In this document: piece by piece, positions 1 to 8,012 of the stretch
Position numbering within the stretch: the stretch's first letter is position 1
How the letters are laid out: every line of letters begins with the position of its first letter
From: Bacteroidota bacterium
Lineage (GTDB): Bacteria > Bacteroidota > Bacteroidia > Flavobacteriales > Weeksellaceae
NCBI GenBank assembly: GCA_023461035.1
Contig: JAEWOD010000002.1
Location: 123,552 to 187,551 of the forward strand
Direction: 5' to 3'
DNA: 64,000 bases
The notes under the pieces: generated by a model
Database searches by the model: none
Seen by the model: only the letters and a program-made list of their open reading frames with translations
Told to the model about the DNA's origin: nothing
Program-made: the position numbers and the translations under genes

Positions 1-200
1 ACATCGATGAAAAGGAATATGTACGGGATATAGAAAAAGTAATCGGACTGAAGATTCCATTGGCGGAAAACAATCCGTATCCGATGAAAAATTTTGAAAA
101 ATCGCCTCCAAAACAAAAGCAACCCAGACCTCAACGAAAAATTAGAGAAAATTCAGAAAAAAAACCAAAAACAAAAAACTCGAGATTTAGAAGACATTGA
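1..200 (+). CDS. DEAD-box RNA helicase (RhlE-like), C-terminal end only
   Basis: This is the 3' end of a gene that begins before the window. It is read in frame 3 and stopped by TGA at 198-200. The 65 visible residues open with IDEKEYVRDIEKVIGLKIP, which resembles the end of the second RecA-like domain of RhlE-type DEAD-box RNA helicases. The last 40 or so residues are a Lys/Arg/Pro/Gln-rich, presumably disordered tail ending RFRRH, as is common in flavobacterial RhlE proteins, where it is thought to bind RNA. None of the catalytic motifs (DEAD, SAT, HRxGR) falls in the window, so the call rests on the tail alone. Confidence 0.65.
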   Translation, partial: IDEKEYVRDIEKVIGLKIPLAENNPYPMKNFEKSPPKQKQPRPQRKIRENSEKKPKTKNSRFRRH

Positions 201-224
201 TTTTTAATATTGATAATTCTCTTG

Positions 225-232
225 TAAATTTG
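225..232 (+). promoter_or_regulatory. -7 element of the dcp promoter
   Basis: TAAATTTG matches the Bacteroidota -7 consensus TAnnTTTG and lies 72 bases before the preferred dcp start. No TTG was found at the usual 19-base spacing upstream, so the assignment is provisional. Confidence 0.4.
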
Positions 233-304
233 AACCTACTATTCTAAAACTACCTAACCATGAAATTCTTTTTTTATTTAATTCTAATTTTTTCTAACAA
301 CCAA

Positions 305-2335
305 ATGGAAAATCCTTTGTTACAGAAATTTAACACTCCTTTCGAGTCCGTTCCTTTTAGTCAAATCAAACCCGAACATTATCTGCCCGCTTTTGAAACA
401 GCCATAGAATCAGCAAAACAGGAAATAGAAGCTATCTGCGCAAATCAAGATGCCCCAACTTTTAAAAACACCATCGTTGCTCTGGAAACTTCAGGCGAAC
501 AATTAGGTCGAATTTCTTCTGTTTTCTTTAATATGAATTCGGCAGAAACCAATGATGAAATCCAGAAAATAGCACAGGAAGTTTCGCCTATGTTGTCAGA
601 ATTATCAAATGATATCACGCTGAACCCGGTTTTGTTTCAACGTGTAAAATCAGTCTATGAACAAAAAGACAAGTTGGGTTTGAATCCGGAACAATTGAGA
701 TTATTGGATAAAAAATATAAGAGTTTCAGCCGAAACGGTGCCAATTTAAACGATGCACAAAAATCCAAATTACGCGAAATCGACAAAGAATTAGCAACTT
801 TATCTGTCCAATTTGGTCAAAATGCATTGGCTGAAACCAATGCTTATTCGCTCAACATCATCAATGAAACAGACCTCAAAGGTCTTCCCGATTATGTTAA
901 AACGGAAGCCAAAGCCGAAGCCGAAAAAAGAAACCAAAAAGGCTGGACTTTTACGCTGCAAATCCCAAGCTATCTGCCATTTATGACGTATGTTGAGAAT
1001 CGGGATTTGCGTAAGGAACTTTATTTGGCGTATAACCAAACAGCATTTCATCAAAATGAATATAACAATGAGAATAACATAAAACGCATTGCTGAACTTC
1101 GTTTGGAGCGTGCCAATTTGCTCGGTTATACAACCCATGCCGATTTTGTGCTGGAAGAACGAATGGCTGATTCGCCCAAAATTGTCAAAGATTTCTTGGA
1201 TGATTTGTTGGCAAAGTCAAAACCATTTGGGGTAAAGGATGTAGCGCTTTTATCGACTTATGCAAAAGAAAAAGATGGAATTTCCCGATTGGAAAAATGG
1301 GATCATTTTTATTATGCCGAAAAAGTAAAACAAGAGAAATTCAGTTTTTCGGAAGATGAATTAAAACCCTATTTCCAATTGGACAAAGTGATAAATGGCG
1401 CTTTTCAGGTAGCCGGAAAATTATACGGCATTACCTTTCAATTGAGAAAGGACATCGATAAATACCATGAAGATGTAAATGTTTATGAAGTGCTGGACGA
1501 AAACGGAAATCATCTGGCTCTTTTCTACACTGATTTTTTCCCTAGAGAAGGAAAGCGTGCCGGTGCCTGGATGACCGACTTCCGCGGACAATCCAATATA
1601 AACGGAAAAATGCAACGTCCTCATGTTTCTATCGTTTGTAATTTTACCAAACCGACTGCTGACACGCCCTCTCTTTTGACATTTTCTGAAGTTACGACTT
1701 TGTTTCACGAATTCGGACATGCCTTACACGGAATGCTTGCCAATAGTACGTATGAGAGTTTATCGGGAACCAACGTTTTGTATGATTTCGTGGAATTGCC
1801 TTCGCAGTTTATGGAGAATTTCTGTTATGAACCGGAAGTTTTGGAATTATTTGCCCAGCATTATAAAACCGGCGAAACCATTCCACAGGAATTAATTGAA
1901 AAAGTAAAAAATGCTTCGAACTACATGGAAGGCTATCAAACGGTTCGTCAATTGAGTTTTGGGCTTTTGGACATGGCTTGGCATGGCGTAAATCCGTTGA
2001 AAGTCAATTCGGTAGAAACATACGAAAATCAAGCTTTTGAACCCGCCAATGTATATCCGGCAGTACCTGGAACCAATATGAGTGTTTCTTTCTCCCATAT
2101 TTTTAACGGTGGCTATTCGTCCGGATATTATTCCTACAAATGGTCAGAGGTATTGGATGCCGATGCCTTTGCTTATTTCAAAGAAAACGGGATTTTCAAT
2201 CCTGAAGTCGCCGCTAAATTCAAGAAATTATTGCAAAGCGGCGGAAGTGTGGATCCGATGGATTTATATGTAGAATTCCGAGGACAGAAACCAAGCAATG
2301 AAGCACTTTTAAAAAGAGCAGGATTTGAGAATTAA
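305..2335 (+). CDS. dcp: M3 family metallopeptidase (peptidyl-dipeptidase Dcp / oligopeptidase A type)
   Basis: A zinc peptidase of the thermolysin-like M3 family. These enzymes degrade short peptides, including leftovers of proteasome-like and Lon/Clp digestion, by releasing dipeptides or cutting oligopeptides. The zinc motif HEFGH sits at residues 468-472 of a 676-residue protein, and the third ligand is the Glu in the FVELPSQ stretch about 25 residues later, both typical of the family. The length fits Dcp/OpdA (about 680). An ATG at 260 would add 15 residues (MKFFFYLILIFSNNQ). I prefer 305 because flavobacterial relatives begin near MENPLLQKFNTPF and the extra part makes a poor signal peptide. 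The protein is therefore expected to be cytoplasmic. A TAAATTTG promoter element lies at 225-232. Confidence 0.9.
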   Translation: MENPLLQKFNTPFESVPFSQIKPEHYLPAFETAIESAKQEIEAICANQDAPTFKNTIVALETSGEQLGRISSVFFNMNSAETNDEIQKIAQEVSPMLSELSNDITLNPVLFQRVKSVYEQKDKLGLNPEQLRLLDKKYKSFSRNGANLNDAQKSKLREIDKELATLSVQFGQNALAETNAYSLNIINETDLKGLPDYVKTEAKAEAEKRNQKGWTFTLQIPSYLPFMTYVENRDLRKELYLAYNQTAFHQNEYNNENNIKRIAELRLERANLLGYTTHADFVLEERMADSPKIVKDFLDDLLAKSKPFGVKDVALLSTYAKEKDGISRLEKWDHFYYAEKVKQEKFSFSEDELKPYFQLDKVINGAFQVAGKLYGITFQLRKDIDKYHEDVNVYEVLDENGNHLALFYTDFFPREGKRAGAWMTDFRGQSNINGKMQRPHVSIVCNFTKPTADTPSLLTFSEVTTLFHEFGHALHGMLANSTYESLSGTNVLYDFVELPSQFMENFCYEPEVLELFAQHYKTGETIPQELIEKVKNASNYMEGYQTVRQLSFGLLDMAWHGVNPLKVNSVETYENQAFEPANVYPAVPGTNMSVSFSHIFNGGYSSGYYSYKWSEVLDADAFAYFKENGIFNPEVAAKFKKLLQSGGSVDPMDLYVEFRGQKPSNEALLKRAGFEN

Positions 2336-2438
2336 GATCCTATCCTCCAATTTTATAAGTTGGACGATTTATTTTAATAATTTAAGTAACTAATTGTAAA
2401 AAGCAATACATATAAATCATACTTTAAAATTTAGTATC

Positions 2439-2837
2439 ATGTTAAACAATAAATCTTTACAAGCATTTTTAGCGATTGCACCTATTTTTCTTTTTGCAGC
2501 TCTTATCATGTCTTATTTTGCGTTTTTCTTTATGATTTTTGCCAATGTGCAACAATTTGAAAACATGGAACAAACCGGTGACCCTAATTTTCCTGCAGGA
2601 TTCATGGCAGGATTCGGAATTTTCTTTGCTCTGATTATGCTGACGGTTTTACTCTCGCTTTTCAGTTTGATTTATTTCATTCTTCATGCAGCCAAAAATC
2701 CAAATTTGAATGAGAACAATGGCAATATGCGTCTGGTCTGGATTTTAATCATGGTTTTTGTAAGCGGAATCGGACAACTGATTTATTGGATTGCCGAAAT
2801 CAAATCCAAAAATCCAAGACCTGTAATACCAAATTAA
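2439..2837 (+). CDS. Small membrane protein with PLDc_N-like C-terminal segment
   Basis: A 132-residue integral membrane protein of unknown function. Three hydrophobic helices are visible: roughly residues 10-35, 55-85 and 95-118. The last one (RLVWILIMVFVSGIGQLIYW) resembles the PLDc_N domain, a short two-helix membrane domain found alone or at the start of cardiolipin synthases. There is no phospholipase HKD motif, so no catalytic role is implied. The gene stands alone between dcp and a convergent reductase gene. The start at 2439 is the first ATG of the frame and is followed at once by the first helix. Confidence 0.6.
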   Translation: MLNNKSLQAFLAIAPIFLFAALIMSYFAFFFMIFANVQQFENMEQTGDPNFPAGFMAGFGIFFALIMLTVLLSLFSLIYFILHAAKNPNLNENNGNMRLVWILIMVFVSGIGQLIYWIAEIKSKNPRPVIPN

Positions 2838-2900
2838 GGAATAAAGGAAATTGAAATATTTAATATATTCTGAAAGGAGTTTCTGCTGAAAAAAATTCAA

Positions 2901-3950
2901 TTAAACCGCATCAAAATTGATTCTGATTTTATTGGTTTTCGGGCGTGAAATACACGCAAGGATCATTCCTTCTTCTATATCGGAGTCGGTCAGCACATAA
3001 TTTTCCGCCAGATGTACTTCGCCTTCTTCCAGTTTGCACATGCAACTGCTGCAGATTCCTCCTTTGCAGGAATAAGGCGCATCAACATCCGCATCCAGCA
3101 TAGCATCAATCAGATTTTTTTCACGGTTCCATGTTACCTGATGCGTTTCCCCATCCAGTTCTACCGTAACCTCTACATCTTCCGGTGCATCCAGTTCTTC
3201 CGGCAAAATATCCAATGGGCTTGAATCCGTTGTAAACAATTCAAAATGAATGTGTTTCTTAGGAATTCCCGCTTTAAAAATTTCAGTAGAGATTTCTTTG
3301 ATCATTTCATTGGGTCCGCAAACCATGGCTTCATCTACTTCATTTATATCGACCAATTGATTAAGAATCAATTCAAATTTATGCGCATTTAAACGCCCTT
3401 CAAACAACCAGTTTTCCAATCGTTCCTGGGTATAAAACAAATGAAGATGAAAATTTTGCGGATATTCGGCTTTTAATTGGTTCAATTCTTCCAGAAACAT
3501 AACATCCTGCGGTGTTTTATTGGAATAAAACAAATAGAAATTGACCCATTCTTCTGTTTGTAAAGTATAGCGGATGATGCTCAAAATCGGTGTGATTCCG
3601 CTTCCGGCCGCAAAAGCGAGTAAAGTTCTTTTTTCATTGGGTTTTGACGGAATCCCGAAACGGCCGTTGGGCGTGGAAACATTTAAATAATCTCCTACTT
3701 TTAAATCGGAATTTAAAAATTTGGAGATGTAACCATTGGTGACGGATTTGATACCAATGGACCACTTTCCGTCCAGAGGACTGGTGCAGAGCGAATAATC
3801 CCGTCTGATTCCGTCCATCTCCAGTGTGATATATTGCCCGGATTTAAATTGAAATTCAGGTTTCAATTCGTCCGGTACTTCTAAAGTAATTTCAACCGAA
3901 TTGGGTGTAAGCTTTTTAAGTGACTCTACTTGGAGTTTATGGAAATCCAT
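2901..3950 (-). CDS. Ferredoxin-type oxidoreductase (PaaE/flavohemoprotein-reductase family) with C-terminal 2Fe-2S domain
   Basis: A 349-residue electron-transfer flavoprotein that should pass electrons from NAD(P)H through FAD to a plant-type [2Fe-2S] centre. Domains in order: FAD-binding barrel (about 1-100) with the RDYSLCTSP flavin motif, NAD-binding domain (about 105-230) with AAGSGITP, and a C-terminal ferredoxin domain. The cluster ligands are C295, C300, C303 and C333 in the Cx4Cx2C...C pattern. This order is that of PaaE, the reductase of phenylacetyl-CoA epoxidase. No paaABCD genes are near, and in flavobacteria such proteins often stand alone, so the electron acceptor is unknown. 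The gene is expressed alone and divergent from nothing close; its neighbour kup ends 68 bases upstream. Confidence 0.85.
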   Translation of the reverse strand: MDFHKLQVESLKKLTPNSVEITLEVPDELKPEFQFKSGQYITLEMDGIRRDYSLCTSPLDGKWSIGIKSVTNGYISKFLNSDLKVGDYLNVSTPNGRFGIPSKPNEKRTLLAFAAGSGITPILSIIRYTLQTEEWVNFYLFYSNKTPQDVMFLEELNQLKAEYPQNFHLHLFYTQERLENWLFEGRLNAHKFELILNQLVDINEVDEAMVCGPNEMIKEISTEIFKAGIPKKHIHFELFTTDSSPLDILPEELDAPEDVEVTVELDGETHQVTWNREKNLIDAMLDADVDAPYSCKGGICSSCMCKLEEGEVHLAENYVLTDSDIEEGMILACISRPKTNKIRINFDAV

Positions 3951-3967
3951 TTATCCGAAATTTTGTG

Positions 3968-3975
3968 CAAAAGTA
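3968..3975 (-). promoter_or_regulatory. -7 element before the reductase gene
   Basis: On the minus strand this reads TACTTTTG, a perfect TAnnTTTG -7 box, ending 17 bases before the ATG at 3950. No TTG lies at the standard distance, so only the proximal element is supported. Confidence 0.45.
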
Positions 3976-4013
3976 CGGATTATAAAAAGAATATTTTGGG
4001 GATTGCAAATGGG

Positions 4014-4038
4014 ATTTTCTAATTTTCTAATTTTCTGG
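4014..4038. repeat. Nine-base AT-rich microrepeat at the kup 3' end
   Basis: Three direct copies of a nine-base unit (ATTTTCTA/ATTTTCTGG type). They include the kup TAG stop and code for its last residues (KLEN). The same kind of GAAAATTTG/ATTTTCTAA microrepeat recurs at 17892-17923, 43827-43858 and 58087-58114, always at a gene boundary. Confidence 0.5.
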
Positions 4039-5962
4039 TTAAATTCAATTCCTGTAAAGGCTGGTAAACAAACGGAAACTGTTCGACCAGCACGTCTGAT
4101 TTGTCCAAACCAAATGCTTTTTCATCACGTTGCGCATATTTTCGCATAAAATAATACAGTTTGAGGATGATACCGTCTTTGAGTCTGAATTCGTTTTCAA
4201 CTGAAAGGTATTTTTCAATCAAAACAAACTGAAAATCAAGACTGTGATGATATTTAAAAGAACTGTTGCTCAGTTTGTGCAGATTAAATTCTTCATTATG
4301 AATCAATTCATTTAGAATTTGTTTGAAACACAATTCGGTGCGCGGCTGAACACGAAACCCGATGTTCAGTACAATTTTAAACACTTTTTCTTCTACCAAT
4401 TCAATTAGTTCATAATTCAAAGTATAAGGATTGTCAGTCCGGTTGATATGAAAAAACCAATAAACATCTGCCCGTTTGGGTTTCTGTGCAAAAATGGATT
4501 GAATGACAGAAATTTCGATTTGGTCTTTTCGGTTGGATTTGGTCAGATAAACCAAGTGGGTCGTATATTTCGGGATGGATAAATCTGAACTCAAATCTTT
4601 GATTAACGGAATGGATTTGCCCAAATCCACAAAACGGGTATAGCGCGTATTGATTTTTTTTCCAAAATAGGTAACATACATCACCAAAAAGAAAATTCCA
4701 CCGACCAATACGGTAATGTATCCGCCTTCACGGAATTTCACAATATTGGCTATGAAAAAGGAAATTTCGATGAACAGAAAAACCGGTATGACCGTAAAAA
4801 CATACAATTTTTTCCATTTGAGTTTATAACTTAAAAAATAATATAACAAATAGGTAGTCATAAGCATCGCAATGGTGATGGCAAGTCCATAAGCCGCTTC
4901 CATGCGGGCCGATGATTGAAAATACACAATGACAATCATACACCCCAGCCAAAGGATAAAATTGATGCTTGGAATATAAATCTGACCTTTGGTATCGGTC
5001 GGCTGGCGAACCGCAGATTTCTGCCAGAAATTTAAGTTGATGGCTTCATTAATCAACGTAAAAGAACCGCTGATCAGTGCCTGCGAAGCAACAATTGCCG
5101 CAGAAGTTGCAATGATAATTCCAGTGAGTAAAAACCAATCGGGCATGATTTCAAAAAAGGGATTTCGGCTATCCAACATCATATTTTCCTGATGCAGAAG
5201 CCATGCCGCCTGTCCTAAATAATTGGTTACCAAACAAACTTTGACAAATCCCCAGGTAATCCGGATATTTCTTCGTCCGCAATGTCCCATATCCGAATAA
5301 AGCGCTTCTGCACCCGTTGTACATAAAAAAACCGCTCCTAAAAGCCAGAAGCCATGCGGATATTCAATTAGTAATTTATACGCATAAATAGGACTGAGTG
5401 CTCTTAACACATCCGGATATTTCAAAATCCAAAGCACTCCCATGTTGAGCAATAACAAAAACCAAATCATCATCACCGGGCCAAACGCTTTTCCCACTTT
5501 TTCCGTTCCGAAACGTTGCAATAAAAAAATACCGGAAATGACACCCAAAACAATCGGGATAATCGAAATATGTTCCAACCCTTTCACCATTTCCAAACCT
5601 TCGATGGCCGAAGTTACGGACACAGCCGGCGTTATGATACCGTCTGCCAGTAAGGCAGAAGCTCCTATCATAGTCGGAATCACCAATCGTTTTCCATAAC
5701 GACGCACCAACGAATAAAGTGAAAAAATCCCACCTTCTCCCTGATTATCGGCCTTTAATGTTAACCAAACATATTTGATAGTGGTCTGGAAAACCAATGT
5801 CCAGAAAACACAGGAAACACCACCGTAAATCAAAGTTTCCGTGATCTTTCTGTCCCCAATGATGGCTTTAAATACATAAAGCGGACTGGTCCCGATGTCG
5901 CCGTAAATAATCCCAAGTGCTATTAAAAGTGTGGCACCCGTAACCTTATGAGTATTTTGCAT
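4019..5962 (-). CDS. kup: Low-affinity potassium transport protein Kup
   Basis: A K+/H+ symporter of the KUP/HAK/KT family in the inner membrane. The protein starts MQNTHKVTGATLLIALGIIYGDIGTSPLYV. The G-x-x-YGDIGTSPLY motif in the first helix (around residue 20) is diagnostic of the family. About twelve membrane helices fill residues 10-450 and a roughly 150-residue cytoplasmic domain follows. An upstream start at 6088 would add 42 residues rich in Phe/Leu/Lys that no Kup carries, so I place the start at 5962, giving 647 residues, the usual length. The gene follows kdpE-type and kdpD-type genes on the same strand but is separated from them by 240 bases that contain four copies of a palindrome, suggesting its own control. 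Confidence 0.92.
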   Translation of the reverse strand: MQNTHKVTGATLLIALGIIYGDIGTSPLYVFKAIIGDRKITETLIYGGVSCVFWTLVFQTTIKYVWLTLKADNQGEGGIFSLYSLVRRYGKRLVIPTMIGASALLADGIITPAVSVTSAIEGLEMVKGLEHISIIPIVLGVISGIFLLQRFGTEKVGKAFGPVMMIWFLLLLNMGVLWILKYPDVLRALSPIYAYKLLIEYPHGFWLLGAVFLCTTGAEALYSDMGHCGRRNIRITWGFVKVCLVTNYLGQAAWLLHQENMMLDSRNPFFEIMPDWFLLTGIIIATSAAIVASQALISGSFTLINEAINLNFWQKSAVRQPTDTKGQIYIPSINFILWLGCMIVIVYFQSSARMEAAYGLAITIAMLMTTYLLYYFLSYKLKWKKLYVFTVIPVFLFIEISFFIANIVKFREGGYITVLVGGIFFLVMYVTYFGKKINTRYTRFVDLGKSIPLIKDLSSDLSIPKYTTHLVYLTKSNRKDQIEISVIQSIFAQKPKRADVYWFFHINRTDNPYTLNYELIELVEEKVFKIVLNIGFRVQPRTELCFKQILNELIHNEEFNLHKLSNSSFKYHHSLDFQFVLIEKYLSVENEFRLKDGIILKLYYFMRKYAQRDEKAFGLDKSDVLVEQFPFVYQPLQELNLTRKLEN

Positions 5963-6063
5963 AGTCTTATTTAACGCTACAAAATTCTTGTAGAATGCAT
6001 AAATGCTGCATAAAAGTTTTGTCAAGAAGTATAAAGATTTTATAAAGAAAATCACGAAGGACC

Positions 6064-6172
6064 GCTTTGTCAAAGTTTTATGCGTCATGATTGTACTTTG
6101 ACAAAGTTAAAAGACGATAATTGCTAAACTTTGACAAAGGATTTTCAGTTCTACGAAAGCTTTGTCAAAGTA
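6064..6172. promoter_or_regulatory. Array of four CTTTGWCAAAG palindromes upstream of kup
   Basis: Four copies of an 11-13 base palindrome with an A or T at its centre lie at 6064-6076, 6095-6107, 6127-6140 and 6159-6172. Their centres are at 6070, 6101, 6134 and 6165, so they are 31, 33 and 31 bases apart, close to three helical turns each. The central bases run T, A, A, T. The array sits between the kdpE stop and the kup start, all in non-coding DNA. Regular spacing is what would be expected of a cooperative operator. A hairpin-forming dispersed repeat is the alternative. Confidence 0.6.
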
Positions 6173-6202
6173 GGTTTTGCACCTATGTCGCAATTTAAAT
6201 AT

Positions 6203-6880
6203 CTATTGAAACCGATACCCTACACCGCTTTCAGTAATGATATGTTGGGGTTGATTTGGATTTTCTTCCATTTTTTTTCGTAATTGGCCTATGAAAACAC
6301 GCAAATATTGGGTTTCGGACTGATAGCCAACACCCCAAATTTCTTTTAAAATGAATTGATGTGTTAAAACTCTTCCTTCGTTTTTTGCCAGAAGTGAAAT
6401 CAGGTTGAATTCGGTCGAAGTTAATTTAATGAATTCCCCATCTTTCATAACTGTTCTTGCCGGAAGATCAAATTCCAGATTTCCAATTATCAATTTAGGA
6501 GAATCCATATCCGAATTATTTCTTCTAATGGCCGAACGGATTCTCGCCATCAGTTCGCCCGTCCGGAATGGTTTGGTCATATAATCCGTAGCTCCGTTGT
6601 CCAACGCTTTTACTATATCCGATTCACTTTTTTGAACCGACAAAATGATAATCGCTTTTTCATACCAAAGCCGTAACTCTTTCAACAACGCATGACCATC
6701 AACATCCGGCAATCCCAAATCCAGCAAAATCAAATCAGGTGTATGGACGGTCGCCAGCCTCAGCCCTTCCTTTCCTGACGCTGCCTGAACGACTTTGAAA
6801 CCATTACTCTCCAAATTGATTTCCAATAATTTACGAATTTGAGGTTCGTCTTCTATGATGAGAATTTCGGCTTTATTCAT
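6203..6880 (-). CDS. kdpE: Response regulator of the OmpR family, KdpE type
   Basis: A 225-residue DNA-binding response regulator. The receiver domain (about 1-118) has the acidic pair E10-D11, the phospho-acceptor D54 in ILLDLGLPD, and the conserved Lys in TKPF. The C-terminal winged helix (about 130-225) ends YLRVFIGQLRKKMEENP followed by ITESGVGYRF, which is close to the end of E. coli KdpE. It overlaps the kinase gene by 8 bases, so the two are co-translated. In other bacteria KdpE activates kdpFABC at low K+. Here no kdp pump genes are present, and the next gene downstream is the low-affinity transporter kup, which is the plausible target. Confidence 0.85.
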   Translation of the reverse strand: MNKAEILIIEDEPQIRKLLEINLESNGFKVVQAASGKEGLRLATVHTPDLILLDLGLPDVDGHALLKELRLWYEKAIIILSVQKSESDIVKALDNGATDYMTKPFRTGELMARIRSAIRRNNSDMDSPKLIIGNLEFDLPARTVMKDGEFIKLTSTEFNLISLLAKNEGRVLTHQFILKEIWGVGYQSETQYLRVFIGQLRKKMEENPNQPQHIITESGVGYRFQ

Positions 6881-7943
6881 TTTTCAAATTCTTTAAATAT
6901 GAAGTTTCAGCGGGAATTTTTATAAGAAAACAAGCACCTCCTCCGGGTAAATTTTCCAATGTAACGGTCCCTCCCTGAATTTCAGTAAACCCTTTTACGA
7001 TGGACAAACCCAAGCCGGTTCCACCCGTTCCTGAAAGAGGCAATCTATAAAATTTCTCAAAGACCTTTTCCAATTTATCTTCCGGAAAACCCTGCCCCTT
7101 GTCTGAAATTTCCAAAACCAATTCTTCATTTTCCTCTTCTGCCCTGATGAAAATCTGCGTTCCTTCCGGTGTATATTTTACGGCATTTTGCAAAAGTCCG
7201 TTGATGATTTGCTCCATCAGCCCGACATCAATTTTAAAAAGTGGCTGGTTTTCATCCGAATGAAATTCAATCCGATGATTTTCAGCATTTTTCAATTTGG
7301 AAATACATAAAAAAATCAATTCGTTTACATCTGTCCAATCTTTATTCAACGCTACCGAGCCTGACTCCAAACGACTCATATTCAACAGATTTTCAACCTG
7401 ATAGTTTAACCTGAAACCGGCATCCTGAATTTCGTCCAAAAGTTCGGATTTGTTCTGATCCGACAAAAAATCCCCGTTTTCTTTCAGCGTATCCACTGAA
7501 CCGATGATCGCCGTGATGGGAATCCGAAGTTCGTGAGAAAGTGAATTGAACAGCGTTTCATATAATTTCAGCGTTTTCTCCTTTTCTTCTTTTTCATATA
7601 ATTTCTTTCGTTGTTTGCGGATTCGGTCTGTAAAAAAGGCATTGATAATCGCAATTCCCAAATAAATAAAAAACAAAAGCGCATTTTCCGGGCTGTCGAT
7701 TTTATAATGAAAAACCGGATCAATGAAAAATATATTCAGAATCACCGCGCTCAATACTGCAGTGATAATGACCGGAATGACTTCATATAAAACAGCAAAA
7801 ACCGAAACGACCAGAAACAGCAACAAAGCAACTACTCTGTAATCAATGAAATCACGTAAAAAATAGCAAATGACCGAAACAGTCAGAATCGTCAGGGTGC
7901 TGAACAAATATTGGGAAAGCTTTTTATGTTTGGAAGTATTCAC
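6873..7943 (-). CDS. Sensor histidine kinase, KdpD-type without the N-terminal KdpD/Usp domains
   Basis: A 356-residue membrane kinase. Residues about 12-105 form a compact bundle of four helices resembling the DUF4118 membrane domain of KdpD. A linker, a HisKA domain with the phospho-acceptor H137 (SLSHELRIP) and a HATPase domain follow, with N box NAVKYTPEG, DKGQGFPED and GTGLGLS. Full KdpD is about 900 residues and carries an N-terminal ATP-binding KdpD domain, a Usp domain and a GAF domain. All are absent here, so signal input must differ or come from a separate protein. The gene overlaps the regulator gene downstream. The start at 7943 is the ATG directly before the first membrane helix. 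Confidence 0.8.
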   Translation of the reverse strand: MNTSKHKKLSQYLFSTLTILTVSVICYFLRDFIDYRVVALLLFLVVSVFAVLYEVIPVIITAVLSAVILNIFFIDPVFHYKIDSPENALLFFIYLGIAIINAFFTDRIRKQRKKLYEKEEKEKTLKLYETLFNSLSHELRIPITAIIGSVDTLKENGDFLSDQNKSELLDEIQDAGFRLNYQVENLLNMSRLESGSVALNKDWTDVNELIFLCISKLKNAENHRIEFHSDENQPLFKIDVGLMEQIINGLLQNAVKYTPEGTQIFIRAEEENEELVLEISDKGQGFPEDKLEKVFEKFYRLPLSGTGGTGLGLSIVKGFTEIQGGTVTLENLPGGGACFLIKIPAETSYLKNLKNE

Positions 7944-8012
7944 AAAAATGAATTGGCAAACAAATTTAATTTATTTCAACTGAATTTTTCGATCTAAATC
8001 GGTCGTTCTTCC

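Noticed and set aside
2901..3950. Assignment of the reductase to phenylacetate degradation as PaaE
   Set aside because: Domain order fits, but no paaABCD or other phenylacetate gene is in the window.
5963..6088. N-terminal extension of Kup from an ATG at 6088
   Set aside because: The extra 42 residues match no Kup protein, and the region contains the first copy of the palindrome array. The family start MQNTHK is at 5962.
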